Source of the DNA: Hydractinia symbiolongicarpus
Lineage: Eukaryota; Cnidaria; Hydrozoa; Anthoathecata; Hydractiniidae
Direction: 5' to 3'
Assembly: GCF_029227915.1 (NCBI RefSeq)
Contig: NC_079875.1
Location: forward strand, 30,817,501-30,881,500
Length of the DNA: 64,000 bases
Of the stretch, positions 50,129 to 60,330 are shown one piece after another (within the stretch, counting starts at the first letter, position 1; every line of letters starts with the position of its first letter). A program made the translations under genes and the position numbers. A model generated the notes under the pieces. The model made no database searches and was not told the origin of the DNA. It saw only the letters and a list, made by a program, of their open reading frames with translations.

Positions 50129-51329
50129 TAAGTTAAAAATTTCCTAGGTAGTTAATTTGTTAGATGACAAAATTCAAATTCAAAAAAAAAAAAATAACTG
50201 GAATTTGATCCTTTTTTCGCCACAGAAAATCTAACCTGTTATCTATAATTTATCAGCGCATCTCTTACTGAGAAGATGAGAAGTAGAATAAAGAATACAG
50301 TTTACGTACAAATGGAATTGTTAATGATACATCCTTAGATTCTTTCGACTAAGTGATGAGAATAATAATAGTGAGCGAAATTTATTTGCCTGTAGAACAT
50401 ATATTCTTTGTAACAGAGAGAATAGGAATAACTACATCGCAATGCAGACACAACTAGTCTTTTAAGACGAAAGGTTTAATGAAAAAGGAGCTATTTCTCC
50501 AAAATATAAGAAGCCGTTCGAGAACTTCTGTATTCTCCCCTTTACAGGAATAATCGGAAAGCTAATGGATTTAGGCTGTACTGAAGCAAACACCTACGAA
50601 TGTGTAAACACAAGGATTGGTGAAATTCACTCATGCTTGGGATCTGGTGCGAGCACTAGAGTAAGCATCCCCAGCCTCCTGCAAGACACCAGCCACATTT
50701 ATTGCCACCTTCCACCAAAACCAATTACTTTTGTTAAATTTTGGAAAAAGAAAAGTAGACTATAGTTAGAACGCACACATCAATTGCCGGACCTTAAAAT
50801 ATAAACACAGAACTTATTTTGAAATAAGCTATTCCACTATAATCTCCTCCTGTGAAAAAATCCTAAGTAGCAGTGAAGTCGAAATTAATATTAAAGTTGC
50901 CAAATATTCCTCGTTCATTACTTTATGACTGCATGTCAGAGTGCGACCATATTCAAATGCTAAACATATACTTGAAGAATATAAAAGAAAGAAAATACAA
51001 TAACGAAATCTAAAGAGTTACGTAAAATCAAAAAGCGTGCTCAGGGCATGATGAAAATAAAAGTTAAAGTTTCTATTCCAATAACAATCCATTAACATAT
51101 GCGACTCATCGACGCTTATGTTATTTTTAATTTCGTATTTTACCCATTTTCTTGATTTAGTGCAACGTCCTTTTGTATTTCCTCTATCACGTGAGATACT
51201 TTTTTGTATGAGAATGTTATTGTCATTATACATAATGTCACGCAAATTAGTTGTTAAAACGCCGTCCAAATTTACGTTGATTTCTATAGCACTCCTTTAT
51301 CGTATTGTGACAAAAGCGTTCAATTAACA
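50129..51329. other. Region with no convincing gene
   Basis: About 1.2 kb with short ORFs only (for example 50565-50765 on the plus strand and 51018-51269 on the minus). No domain, splice pair or repeat landmark was recognised. Confidence 0.4.
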
Positions 51330-51800
51330 CTCAGCCCTACACAGATTATTGCTGAAATGGGCCTTCCTAACAACAGGACCAGCTTGTCGTAATTGAGGTT
51401 TTGTGCTACTAAGGTCGAAAAATTAGCACAAATAGAAAAAAAAAATTATAACCCCATTTGGCTCTTTTAAAAGGAACTCGGATCAGCAGGATCGTCAATC
51501 CTAAAGGCCAAGTGAGCGAACTTGATCTCCCTACTGGACTCACGACACAATCCAGAGAGGGTAGGCGCAATAAGCTTGAAGACAGTATGAAAAAGGATTA
51601 CAATACAGCATGCTGCACTAAAGTATCTTGTCTACAGGGACGGTGGGTGTAAATAAAAGTGCGATTAGGCTCCCAGAAAAAGGTGCTAAATACACTTTCT
51701 TGCTTATTACAAGCAAGAGTACTGTCTAACTTAGACCTATAACTATTCTTTGAAAAAATCTTAAAGAAAAAAAATGCTTCTATCACACAAACAATACGAC
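51330..51800 (+). repeat. Unclassified dispersed repeat, two abutting pieces
   Basis: The right-hand landmarks of the family come first (CTCAGCCCTACACAGATT, AACAACAGGACCAG, CCCCATTTGGCTC, AGCAGGATCGTCAATCC; 51330-51560). They are followed from about 51615 by the left-hand landmarks (CTTGTCTACAGGGACGGTGG, GGCTCCCAGAAA, ACAAGCAAGAGTACTG). This order means two adjacent, each truncated, copies head to tail, or one tandem rearrangement. Confidence 0.6.
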
Positions 51801-51875
51801 ACAAGACATAGCTAACAACATAATCGGGCTGGTTACGATTTCAAAAATTTATTCAGCAGTAATGGTTTTGGGTAG

Positions 51876-52240
51876 TTGATAAAAAGTGCTACTCGAATAA
51901 CACAACAAACAAAAACGATAATCGACTTAATATTCACCAATTTTTCTAACAATATCTCAACTTTTATTGTTTACTCTAACTCATTCAGTGATCACAACCT
52001 TTTTATAGAAAAATACGTAAATTGAATAATAACACATATCCAGCAATTAGAACCAAACGCAGAGATTTTAGTAATTATAATGCAGATTTTTTTAGAAGGG
52101 ATTTGAATAGTGTTGATTGGATTACAGAGCTGAACAGTTGAGATCCAAACGTAGGGTGGATCTAAACTTAAACAAATTCTCTCTAAATTTGTTAATATGC
52201 ACGTCCTTTTTAAAGAGAAAATGTGCAGGGGAAAATCCGC
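51876..52240 (+). mobile_element. LINE endonuclease fragment
   Basis: The frame from 51876 reads SATRITQQTKTIIDLIFTN and then NSFSDHN, the C-terminal end of an APE-type LINE endonuclease (the final SDH with the preceding TIID-IFTN strand). After a frame change it continues NNNTYPAIRTKRRDF, FFRRDLNSVDW and, after another, DPNVGWI, matching the linker between endonuclease and reverse transcriptase. It differs in sequence from the 45-kb LINE, so it is a second family. Confidence 0.6.
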
Positions 52241-52344
52241 CTGAAAATTTTGTGGTAAAACATGAAATTTTTCGCAATACCCGGAAGAAAGAAGATCGTG
52301 AAACAGGACACAGGGCTTATCTTTATAATATTGTTAAAATAGGT

Positions 52345-52925
52345 TTGTCCGTGTAGACAAGTATTTGTCTACACAGACGGTGGTTGTAAATAAAACTGGT
52401 TAAGTTCCCAGAAGAAAGTGCTGGTTACACTTTCATGCTTCTTACAAGCATGAGTACTGCTTAACATAGACCCATAACTATTTTTTAAGATAGTGTTTAT
52501 AGAGAAAATAATCCTTCTAACATAAACAATATGACACACGACGGAACTAACAAATAAACGTGAGTGGTTACAGATAGAACACAGAACTTGTGACTCTGGC
52601 TGTGGCTTTCCACGTGTTACAGGGCCCTAACACTCAGCCTTACACAGGAGGTTGTCATGACAGGAGCAGCTTGTAGGTTGTCATGACAGGACCAGCTTGT
52701 AGATACTTTGACTGAGGACAGCAGTGTAGTCAAGCCTAAAGACCACGTTAATAAACTTAGCCACCCTACCGAACTGAGGTAAAAAGTGGGGTCATTACAT
52801 CCAAACACAAGCTGAAAGCAACCCCCTTTGCTTAGCTTACCAGTTACCAGAGAAGAGTGAGCTGAACTCTTTACCCTCCAGGTATTGACGGTAGACTAGT
52901 TCGAATGAATGTAATGTAATGTAAT
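52345..52925 (+). repeat. Unclassified dispersed repeat, copy with (TAATG)n end
   Basis: Landmarks TTTGTCTACACAGACGGTGG, TTCCCAGAAGAAAGTGC, GCTTCTTACAAGCATGAG, AACTTGTGACTCTGGCTG and CTCAGCCTTACACAGG follow the family order. A 26-bp exact-but-one tandem duplication (52649-52700, starting AGGTTGTCATGACAGG) lies inside. The right end runs into ATGTAATGTAATGTAATA, a short tandem tail like those that finish many SINEs and LINEs. This may mark the true 3' end. Confidence 0.6.
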
Positions 52926-53334
52926 AGCTGGTGTAATACGAAACCGCTCGGATTTACATTTTCCTAAAATATACGTTCTAATATTTTCTAATTTTATTAT
53001 AAATAAATATAATAAAGTTGTTTGGTGAATAGTCATCTAATTTGCTACCAATTATTACGAGAACCAACTTATTTAATAACAGAGAAATAAAGTTGCAAAA
53101 TACGAATCGTTCTTAAGTATCATCAAATTTGACTTTGGAGAAAATTGGGGACGCGGTTTTAGAAGACGATATGTGCCGAATAAAAATAAAAAAAAACATA
53201 AAACAGCTCACATGTATGTCCACGCAAAAGTGTATTTAGTGTAAGTGTAGTTAGGAGTAACAATGGCTTATCACTCATTCCTAAATATTGCAAAAGAAAA
53301 GCCATAAAAACAATTGAAAGTACAGAAATTTAAC

Positions 53335-53490
53335 AGGAATGTCGAATGTCGTGAACGACTATCTGTTCTAAGTCGATTTAACAACGATGTTAAAGCACAT
53401 GTTAGAAGTTTATGTAGTCTTGGTTTGAGCAGCAAAAGTTATGAATCACTTTTGTCAACTTTGGTTGTGAAAAAACTCCATCATATATAA
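53335..53490 (+). mobile_element. BEL/Pao-type gag fragment
   Basis: An open frame of 51 codons reads LSRFNNDVKAHVRSLCSLG, then LSSKSYESLLSTLVVKKL and a stop. The pattern H-v-R-x-L-x-x-L-G-x-x-x-x-x-Y-x-x-L-L-x-x-x-v-x-x-K-L is typical of the gag-like region (DUF1759) of BEL/Pao retrotransposons. No protease, RT or LTR was found nearby, so this is an isolated scrap. Confidence 0.5.
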
Positions 53491-54120
53491 AGAAATATAA
53501 GTTTGCCCTAAAAATTATTTTCTAACAGCTCAATTGTAGCATTTGTCAGGAGAAGGATGCCAGAAGAGTAAATAGTAAACAGTTTCACTGTTTTCAAAAC
53601 TAGCATCTTATAATACTGCTTGAATGCTTACCAGGTTAGACCAAATAATAAATAAATTAAGAAATAAGTTAAGAAAAATATACATAAAATTATTGGTACA
53701 TACATTTATTTCCATGTCGGAAGTTGTTTTGCTTGGTACCAGACCTGTAAAAAATAGTTTGCAATATATTCTTTGTTCTTAAGACTAGTCCAAAAACACC
53801 CCATAAAAGTTTCAAGCCAATAACCCATCTATATTATACCTGTAAACGTCTGTCTGTCTGTCACGCAAAATAAATAAATAATTAATAAAATGAATGTATA
53901 TACATACATTTATTCGTAACGACAAAATAGCACAGTGCGGGAGCCATTGGACACATTCTCCAATTTTTATGCGTAACCTGCAAAGTAATGAAAAATAATA
54001 TTAGTTAAATCTGCTCCTTTCAGGATTCTGAATAGTATTGCTTAATTATTTATGCAGAATATAATGCAGATAAGTGATACTAGGTACATCTGTGAATGTT
54101 TATCAAATTAGCATAGACAA
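53491..54120. other. AT-rich spacer with no gene seen
   Basis: Contains TCTGTCTGTCTGTC-type short repeats near 53858 and AATAAATAATTAATAAA-like tracts. No supportable feature. Confidence 0.4.
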
Positions 54121-54519
54121 CTATATATAATTCTGAAAATGCTGGTTGGCATAATCTGCCATCCCAGTTGGGAGTTTCCACTTGTGTTCCTCTGCTTTGG
54201 GAACTATCTTAAATCGTTTTACCATTTTGTTTTCCTCTCCTGATTCATCTGAAGAGCTATCTGAAGAAGAAGACGAGGAGGTGGATGGAGATCTTTTTCT
54301 TTTCCTCCCTTTTTTGGACTTCTTTTTGGAAGACCTTACCTTTCGCCTTGGAGTTACATCCTCCTCCTCTCTCATAGCTTGCTCGTAAAACGAGTTTTCT
54401 CCAGCTGGCTCACATGCTGGCTTATTAGAGTCTCCAGCAGTTTCATTATTTTGTTCTTCTAATTCAAAACTCTCGGTGACATTAGACTCTTCATTGACAA
54501 TATTATCTTGTTGTTCCAT
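54121..54519 (-). CDS. Charged, Ser-rich ORF, probable first exon of a TE-associated gene
   Basis: ATG opens 132 codons on the minus strand. Order: an acidic, Asn/Glu-rich N-terminus (residues 1-55), a basic block (RRKVRSSKKKSKKGRKRKR, about 58-77) fit for nuclear localisation, a Ser/Asp run (about 78-92), then KRFKIVPKAEEHKWKLP and MADYANQHFQNYI at the end. This charge pattern followed by a WxLPxxMADYxNxxFxxxI segment is one I associate with the first coding exon of DIRS-like or other cnidarian retroelement genes, where the protein continues downstream. Here a stop follows directly. No continuation was found before the RLE LINE, so the gene may be truncated. The composition bias makes homology claims weak. 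Confidence 0.4.
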   Translation of the reverse strand: MEQQDNIVNEESNVTESFELEEQNNETAGDSNKPACEPAGENSFYEQAMREEEDVTPRRKVRSSKKKSKKGRKRKRSPSTSSSSSSDSSSDESGEENKMVKRFKIVPKAEEHKWKLPTGMADYANQHFQNYI

Positions 54520-54769
54520 ATTACAAAGATTTATTGGATTTTTTGTAGGATATTCGTGGATTAAAATGTTTTTATTTTAATTCACGAAGAGCTCTGACCA
54601 TTCGTGTAGCGAACAAAGTGACTTGCGGAAGATTTGTCAGGGTCTTTTGACTTCCTACATTCCATATTTGTGACAGAAACTTCAGGAATGATTGGGGCCT
54701 TTTAAGGCTCAACCCAAGTGGTAGAATTTAGAAACATCTAGATGTAAAAAGAGGCACTCATGGAGGTAA

Positions 54770-56690
54770 AAGTTAGGAATTTTAATAGGGAACGTAAAGG
54801 CTTGTTAGGGAAACCAAAGCGACGAAAACAGGTCCTTACTGATTCTGAACAGAAACCCTTTGCACCCACCTCAATGGCAAAGAAATGCACGATCCATCCA
54901 TTGGTTTTTCATAGCATAACAAAGTGAAGAATATTTTTTAAGATTTCGTTTGTGCCAATATTCCGTGTTCTCTTCCCATGGACAAGTCAGTTCTACCATA
55001 ATTACAGTTTTGGAAAAACTGGATATTAATAACACGTCTGGGCGTAGTTGCGTTGTTGCAATGTATGGTTGAACAACTAAAACGGAATCTAAATCTGACA
55101 GTATTTTTCAATCGGAAGCAAGGTGAAGAAGGCCTGGACACTTTGTATGCCACTTCTTAAATGGTGATTGACCGGCCGGAATGAAATTAATTTTGTTGCA
55201 CTTGGAAACCTTAAGAGGTTCATATGATACCAAAAACTCTTTTAATACCTTAACCAAAACTGTTAAAACCAAGTCATGCCGGTATGTGTGTCTACCCTGC
55301 GAAAGAGAGGTCCTACAGGCACCGAATATGTGAGAGACATTTGAGGATGGTTTCTTGCACATAATGCAACTTTTGTCTTTCTCAACTCCCCATCTCACAA
55401 GATTGGTTGCAGAGGGAAGGTTGCTCCTATACAAAAGAAAGTTAGACATTGTGGCAGTGAAGGAATTGTTCTCCAAGATAAATCATTTTTCACAAAAGAG
55501 CACCATTTTGTCCAATTGCCTTGCAAATGCAACTGTACAGCTCTGGCATGGTAAATATCTTCTTCGTTTTCTTCAATAATATTGGAAACAAGCTTTCGGT
55601 AAGCATAAGTGCCTTTTGGTGGTATATTTTTGTGGTCTAGAAGCCCTAAGCCAGCTCGACCAGTCTGATGCAAATCTAAAATCCTTTTGAAATAGAGTTG
55701 ACTATCCGCCGAAAGAACTGCCTCACTAACTTTCCAATTTCCAGCTTCTGGTACGCACTTAGACACACAAAGGTCGACAGAATCTCTTAGTAACAGATGT
55801 CCACTGATTTTGTCAGATTTGACAACAGATGCAAGACTTTTCAGGGGAAGAGGACAAGGCGATGTCGAGGAATATAAGGAAATGTTGGAAATTGAATGAT
55901 GTAGTTTTAACCATTTCCTAATGACAACAGAAAATCTTTGCTCTATTTTTGTGATAGTAGATAGAGAAACTTCATAGATTAATAATGGCCAACGGATTCT
56001 GGGAATTAACAGATGGTGTAAAAACCAAACCTTATGGACCCCTTTATGAAAGCACCTTTCTATAGCTATAAGTTTGTCTTCGGCATCATTTAGAAATTCT
56101 TGTATTGCAGCAGAATCAGACAGGGATGAGTTTATTGTTCTGCCTAAAAACCTAATTGGATTAGAATGAATGGATGGAATTTTTTCGCTGCCAACTGTAA
56201 AACGGTGAACTTTGGACGACTTTTCCCTTATCAATAACAATGCTGTGTGATGTAGAAGGCCTAAACGACATGCCTACCCAATCAAGAGCTGTTGTACACC
56301 TGTTTAATAAATTTTGAGTACTTGGAATTGACGTGGACATTACGAATATATCATCCATAAAAGCTTTTATTGAGGGTTGGTCTGGGATTTTGTTTTATTA
56401 CCTTCAGTATCAAAAAGGGTGGGAGTAACAAAAACATATTCAATAATAACGTGTATAGATGCAAGAAATAGTATAATGGAAAGTGTACAGCCGATAAAAA
56501 TCCCCCTACAGTGTTGATGCCAACTGGATGGAGCAGAAGCCGAAAAAGACTTACTCCACAGGCTGTCGTAGTATAGCTGTATGAGCCCTATCCAGGATTC
56601 TGGTACACCATAGCGTCTGAGAGCCATAAAAATCAGTCTGTGTATGAGATTTGACGTAAAGAGGATTCCCATTTAATCCTTACACAGGGG
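54770..56690 (-). mobile_element. Decayed RLE-type LINE (R2/NeSL/R4-like): reverse transcriptase + zinc knuckle + restriction-like endonuclease
   Basis: Minus strand, several frames. 56672-56367: RT palm approach (HRLIFMALRRYGVPESWIGL, then CRGIFIGCTLSIILFLA). 56400-56161: the catalytic FMDD box (KAFMDDIFVMST). 56240-55395: thumb and linker (FLGRTINSS, RIRWPLLIYEVSLSTI, FSVVIRKWLKL). 55476-55108: a C-x2-C...H-x4-C knuckle (CIMC, HIFGAC), then SQGRHTYRHDLVL. Continuing past one in-frame TGA: QLRPDVLLI, then Glu 14 residues after RPD (VELTCPWEEN), the R/KPD-x12-14-D/E signature of the restriction-like endonuclease. After one more frameshift it ends around AIEVGAKGF. The 5' end is missing (starts mid-RT). 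At least three frameshifts and one stop make it inactive. Confidence 0.75.
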
Positions 56691-57019
56691 TTGCACCTGC
56701 AACAATTTCGGACATATTGAACTACAGGGTAAAAAGGTGTGATTATTTTTATCCAATCATATTAATGTTGAAAAAATCATTCATTGGATGGAATAAAATG
56801 GAATGTTGCAATCTCAGCCAATTACACAACGCAAAAAATATTAATGAGCGTTGCAAAGTGGTGAGATAGACGTTCAACCAATGAGATTTGGCTAATAATT
56901 CTGGGGGTCAAATGTCATTTTATTTGTTATGAAAAAAAGGTATGAATACTGATGGAAGCAACTGCATTTGCATTCTACATTTAGCCGCCAAATCTGACAG
57001 TGCTTCATATTGCACATCG

Positions 57020-57115
57020 GTGAGTGTTTTATTGTTACGCTTTATTCTTCAATATTTTTTGACGTAAAATGATTATTTTTTTCTTATAATTATCGGTATG
57101 TTTTCCCTCATTTAG
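57020..57115 (+). other. 96-bp intron in a 5' UTR
   Basis: CATCG|GTGAGTG donor and a TTTCCCTCATTTAG acceptor, with the start codon three bases into the next exon. The copy at 39320-39415 (minus) has the same length and position. Upstream exon sequence (about 56960-57019) also matches about 39416-39470 in reverse complement. Confidence 0.65.
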
Positions 57116-57117
57116 AA

Positions 57118-57456
57118 ATGTCTAATAAAAAAACCTCTAAAACAGCTGTGAACTTCTTGAACCAGTTAGCGAAAGATTTTATACGCGGTTATGGTCTTGC
57201 AACGAAAGAAGAAACGGGTTCTGATGGTGATTTTCGCAAAAAATTAAGGTCCTTCACATGCGAATGGCTGAATCGTCCTAACGTAGCGTTGTCAGAATTC
57301 CTCGAAACTGTTGAAACAAACTCTGAGACGATTGATGAAAACTTGCCGTTGCTGGCGGATAAAAAGTTAAATAACATTGTGAAAGGGCGCATATCTAAAG
57401 TCAAAGAATCGTTGCAACCATTTCATAGAGAATGTGAAGAAAACAAACCGTCATAG
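57118..57456 (+). CDS. Unnamed-family protein (Met-Ser-Asn-Lys-Lys start), copy 2
   Basis: 112 codons, similar over their whole length to the minus-strand ORF at 38865-39317. Substitutions are scattered, and there is a nine-residue insertion (TVETNSETI region, about residues 63-71) in an acidic stretch. The stop (TAG) falls where copy 1 has AAG and nucleotide similarity continues about 35 bp beyond it, so copy 2 was shortened by a point change or copy 1 extended. The upstream UTR intron makes it a properly spliced gene in form. A possible next exon starts at 57596 after a TTTAG acceptor. Function unknown. Confidence 0.5.
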   Translation: MSNKKTSKTAVNFLNQLAKDFIRGYGLATKEETGSDGDFRKKLRSFTCEWLNRPNVALSEFLETVETNSETIDENLPLLADKKLNNIVKGRISKVKESLQPFHRECEENKPS

Positions 57457-57595
57457 TCAAAATTGAAAAGTTACTTTGGCGGTAACAGGGGCTGCGCTGC
57501 CCGAAAAGGGTGAAGAAGTAACTCATTTCAAACACTTATTCATTAAAACAATGCACTAATGTCACAATGTGCTATAATTCTCTTTTCATATTTAG

Positions 57596-57986
57596 ATATT
57601 CGATAAGTACTTAGATCTTGCGCTGAAGACTGGTGCAGCGCTGTTCTCAACAGCACTTCACCTAAAATGCGCTCGATTCGTCCATAGCAATTTACCCTTT
57701 GTTGCGGAGCAGGGTGGAGCAGGAAACAACCTTGAAGAATTATTATGATTTGTGCATTGACAAGTCACCAAACACGTCTGCTTCATCTTCCTCCGCAACA
57801 AAAAGGTCTTTATTGGCCATGCTTAATGACAAAGACGAGGAGGACAGCGTTGCAGCAGTTAAACAGCCGGAAGAAGAGTCAAAGAAAAAGAACGAAGAAG
57901 AAGTAATCGGATTGGCGACATGTTATATTGTTTACATTGCATACACATCGTACATACATAGATTTTGTAAACATTTACTGGAATAA
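57596..57986 (+). other. Possible further exon(s), Lys/Glu/Ser-rich
   Basis: After a CATATTTAG acceptor a frame reads IFDKYLDLALKTGAALF and onwards. A second overlapping frame (57699-57986) reads NYYDLCIDKSPNTSASSSS, KRSLLAMLNDKDEEDS and KQPEEESKKKNEEE. The frame change near 57745 and lack of a known domain leave it doubtful. It may continue the gene that starts at 57118. Confidence 0.3.
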
Positions 57987-57999
57987 TAATTACTGTGCT

Positions 58000-58910
58000 A
58001 AAAGTCTGTACCTTAAATAATATTTTCAGAACTAAGGACACAAAATTTAACGACGGAAATGATATAGCGCTTCGGAAAGTGGAAAATACTCCTGTACAAT
58101 TTTAAATTCCTTTTTAATTGAAAGACATTAAATTGCACATCATGGAAAGAGAATGCACAAAAAGGAAACGATCTTCAGTGAGAAATTTATTAACTTATTC
58201 ATTACTTGTCCACAAATTTACTATCTTTCTTTTCTTGTATTAGAAACTTATACATTTTTCGGGCCATTTTTAATAACTTAATCAACTTTCGAAAACGGTG
58301 AACGCATTAAATTCTTATAAATAGTTGAAAAGAAGCTGTGGTCTGCGACTTCACGATAAAAAGGCATATTGCTATTTTTTGTACTAAATAGTATTACTGC
58401 CTTATGCCATAGCTGACTGCATTTTATATATGTCAGTTTAGATAAATGAAACAGCAGAAGCAAAAAGTGAAGAAGATTCAAATAGAAAAGAGTGGTTGTA
58501 ACTTCGCAAATATTTTATTGCATTATTAAAATTATTGCAGAATGAAAAAATTATCAAAAATTTCTACGTGCGCGTGTGTTGACAGTAAATATAATGTACA
58601 ACGAATGTGCAACGTCCCTACGCCGTTAATATATCTCAGTCAACAGGAAGAACAAATTCTTTCATTACTCATCGTTGATTTGGGCAAATACAAGAAAGAA
58701 AACATGGTTATCGTGTTAAAACAGCCGGATTTTCCTTGTATACACGTACAGAGACCGTTTCAGAAACAAGCAAAAGAAATATATTGCAAGCTGCATATAA
58801 TTTTTTACATACAAATACAAAGTCATCTTACAGGTTTCATTTCTTCCATATCTTTGGTACTTTAAGTAATTCTTAAAAACAGTGTATTTTATTTTATTAC
58901 TTGTTTTTAG
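58000..58910. other. AT-rich region with a hypothetical ORF
   Basis: A plus-strand ORF of 107 codons (58542-58865) starts one base after ATTATTGCAG and contains CACVDSKYNVQRMCNVP and HVQRPFQKQAKEIYCKL. It is not recognised. The rest is AT-rich without features. Confidence 0.25.
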
Positions 58911-59494
58911 CCATTACAAGCAAATTGTCAGGGAGGCTGAGGCAGGCTAAGTGCAAAAAAAGCCTTATCAGTATGATCGTTGGATGTACAAAACAGTTTC
59001 TGGTTGGTGGAGTGAACGATGAAATTGGAGGTGTTGGAGGAGATGTGGTTGGTGGAGTGAACGATGAAAGTGGAGGTGTTGGAGGAGATGTGATTGGTGG
59101 AGTAAACGATGAAAGTGGGGGTGTTGGGGGGGATGTGGTTGGTAGAGTGAACGATAAAAGTGGAGGTGCTGGAGGAGATGCGGTTGGTGGACTGAATGAT
59201 GTGATGGTAATTGTGTTGTTAAATTATATTTGTTTTTTCTACATTTCTGTTAATTAAAAAGTATTGTGCATGTCTTATTGTCTTCAGGGAGCATGTGGAG
59301 ATGTTGGAGAAAGTAGTAGGTTCAATGAAACGTCGTTACAAAAACAAATGAAAGCGGGGGTACAATACAAAGTGTCGTTTTTAATGCAAGAGTTTTTAAT
59401 TAGTTCTTAATTTTAGTTTGTGCCGGTTGATGGTCAGTGGGACGGAAGGACTGGTGTTGTTTTCTGGCCCGATGATCATTGTGTGAGGAAATAA
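58911..59494 (+). CDS. Small three-exon gene with Gly/Asp-rich 15-residue repeats
   Basis: Three segments splice with every junction in phase: 58911-59206 (acceptor TTTTTAG, donor GATG|GTAATT), 59288-59359 (acceptor TTCAG, donor GGGG|GTACAA) and 59417-59494 (acceptor TTTTAG, stop TAA). The introns are 81 and 57 bp. Exon 1 encodes a basic stretch (KLSGRLRQAKCKKSL), then four 15-residue repeats of the form GGVNDESGGVGGDVV. Exon 2 continues GACGDVGESS; exon 3 ends VPVDGQWDGRTGVVFWPDD. The consistent phase is the best evidence that this is a gene. No family recognised; a 5' exon with the ATG is missing from the model. It may be the 3' end of the gene starting at 57118, since all lie on one strand. 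Confidence 0.45.
59006..59201 (+). repeat. 45-bp coding minisatellite (4.4 copies)
   Basis: Four tandem 45-bp units starting GGTGGAGTGAACGATGAAA, plus a partial fifth. Copies 1-3 differ by a few bases, copy 4 by more. The length is a multiple of three, so copy-number change would keep the frame of the exon it sits in. Confidence 0.85.
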
Positions 59495-60045
59495 ATACTG
59501 GGTATTTGCATTCAGTGGTGAAACAGAAAAGAATGTGGTCGTAAATTACAATGGACAGTATTGCACCAAGAATGGTGTATTACGTTAGGATAAGAGGTGT
59601 TTTTTCTGAAGAATCACTGAAATCAAAACTATTTGATGACTGGATAGTCAAATTTTACCACATTTAAATAGCTCTTTAAACAATACATGACTAAAACCAC
59701 CGAGATTTTGGACCAACCTGGGGTGACTGCCTTCAGGCGGCTGACTTATGCTACTAAATCTGCATTTTTGACTGCACAAGCATAAAGCTTCTTTGTGTTT
59801 TGATTGGCACATTTGTCACTAAATTAGCATTGACCATTTCCATTCTAACTAAATATTAATTTTGATCAACAGAATGAATTGAATCAAAGTAAACAAAATG
59901 CACGGCATATTTTATACAGTGTTCATGATTGATGTTCTGTTATTGTCTACTCCCTCCTAAGGTCAAAGAGGTCATTAAAAAGTCACTCTTTTAGTCCTGT
60001 ACTTTTGTGACTCATTAGTCGTCGCAATGCCAGTGGTGTTTATTG
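59495..60045. other. Spacer with no gene seen
   Basis: About 550 bp, AT-rich. No ORF, splice pair or repeat landmark recognised. Confidence 0.4.
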
Positions 60046-60330
60046 AGAGTCAAATCAACAAAATATTTGAGAGTTATTCTTGGTAATATATTTAATTGGA
60101 AGGAACATCTACACACTGTTATAAGAAAAGTTTAGCAGGGAACAGATATTATTAGAAAGATAGGATATATGCTCCCTCTTAATACTTTAAGCTCTCTTTG
60201 TTCTTCTTTTATAAATTCCCACACTTGTTATTGTGGATCTTCCTGGGCCTCACCAAACACAACTTGAGTAAGAAAATTAAACCAACACATTGATAGAATA
60301 TCTATATACATTAATGTGGCGCTGTAGTTT
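60046..60330 (+). mobile_element. LINE ORF2 C-terminal fragment
   Basis: Frame from 60046: RVKSTKYLRVILGNIFNW, KEHLHTVIRKV, one stop, then DIIRKIGYMLPLNTL, LCSSFINSHTCYCGSSWAS and LNQHIDRI. This is the post-RT region of Jockey/CR1-type LINEs (KYLGV...W..H...V..K...I...K....LP...L..LY.S). It could be the missing 3' portion of a family like that at 45 or 51.9 kb. Confidence 0.55.
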
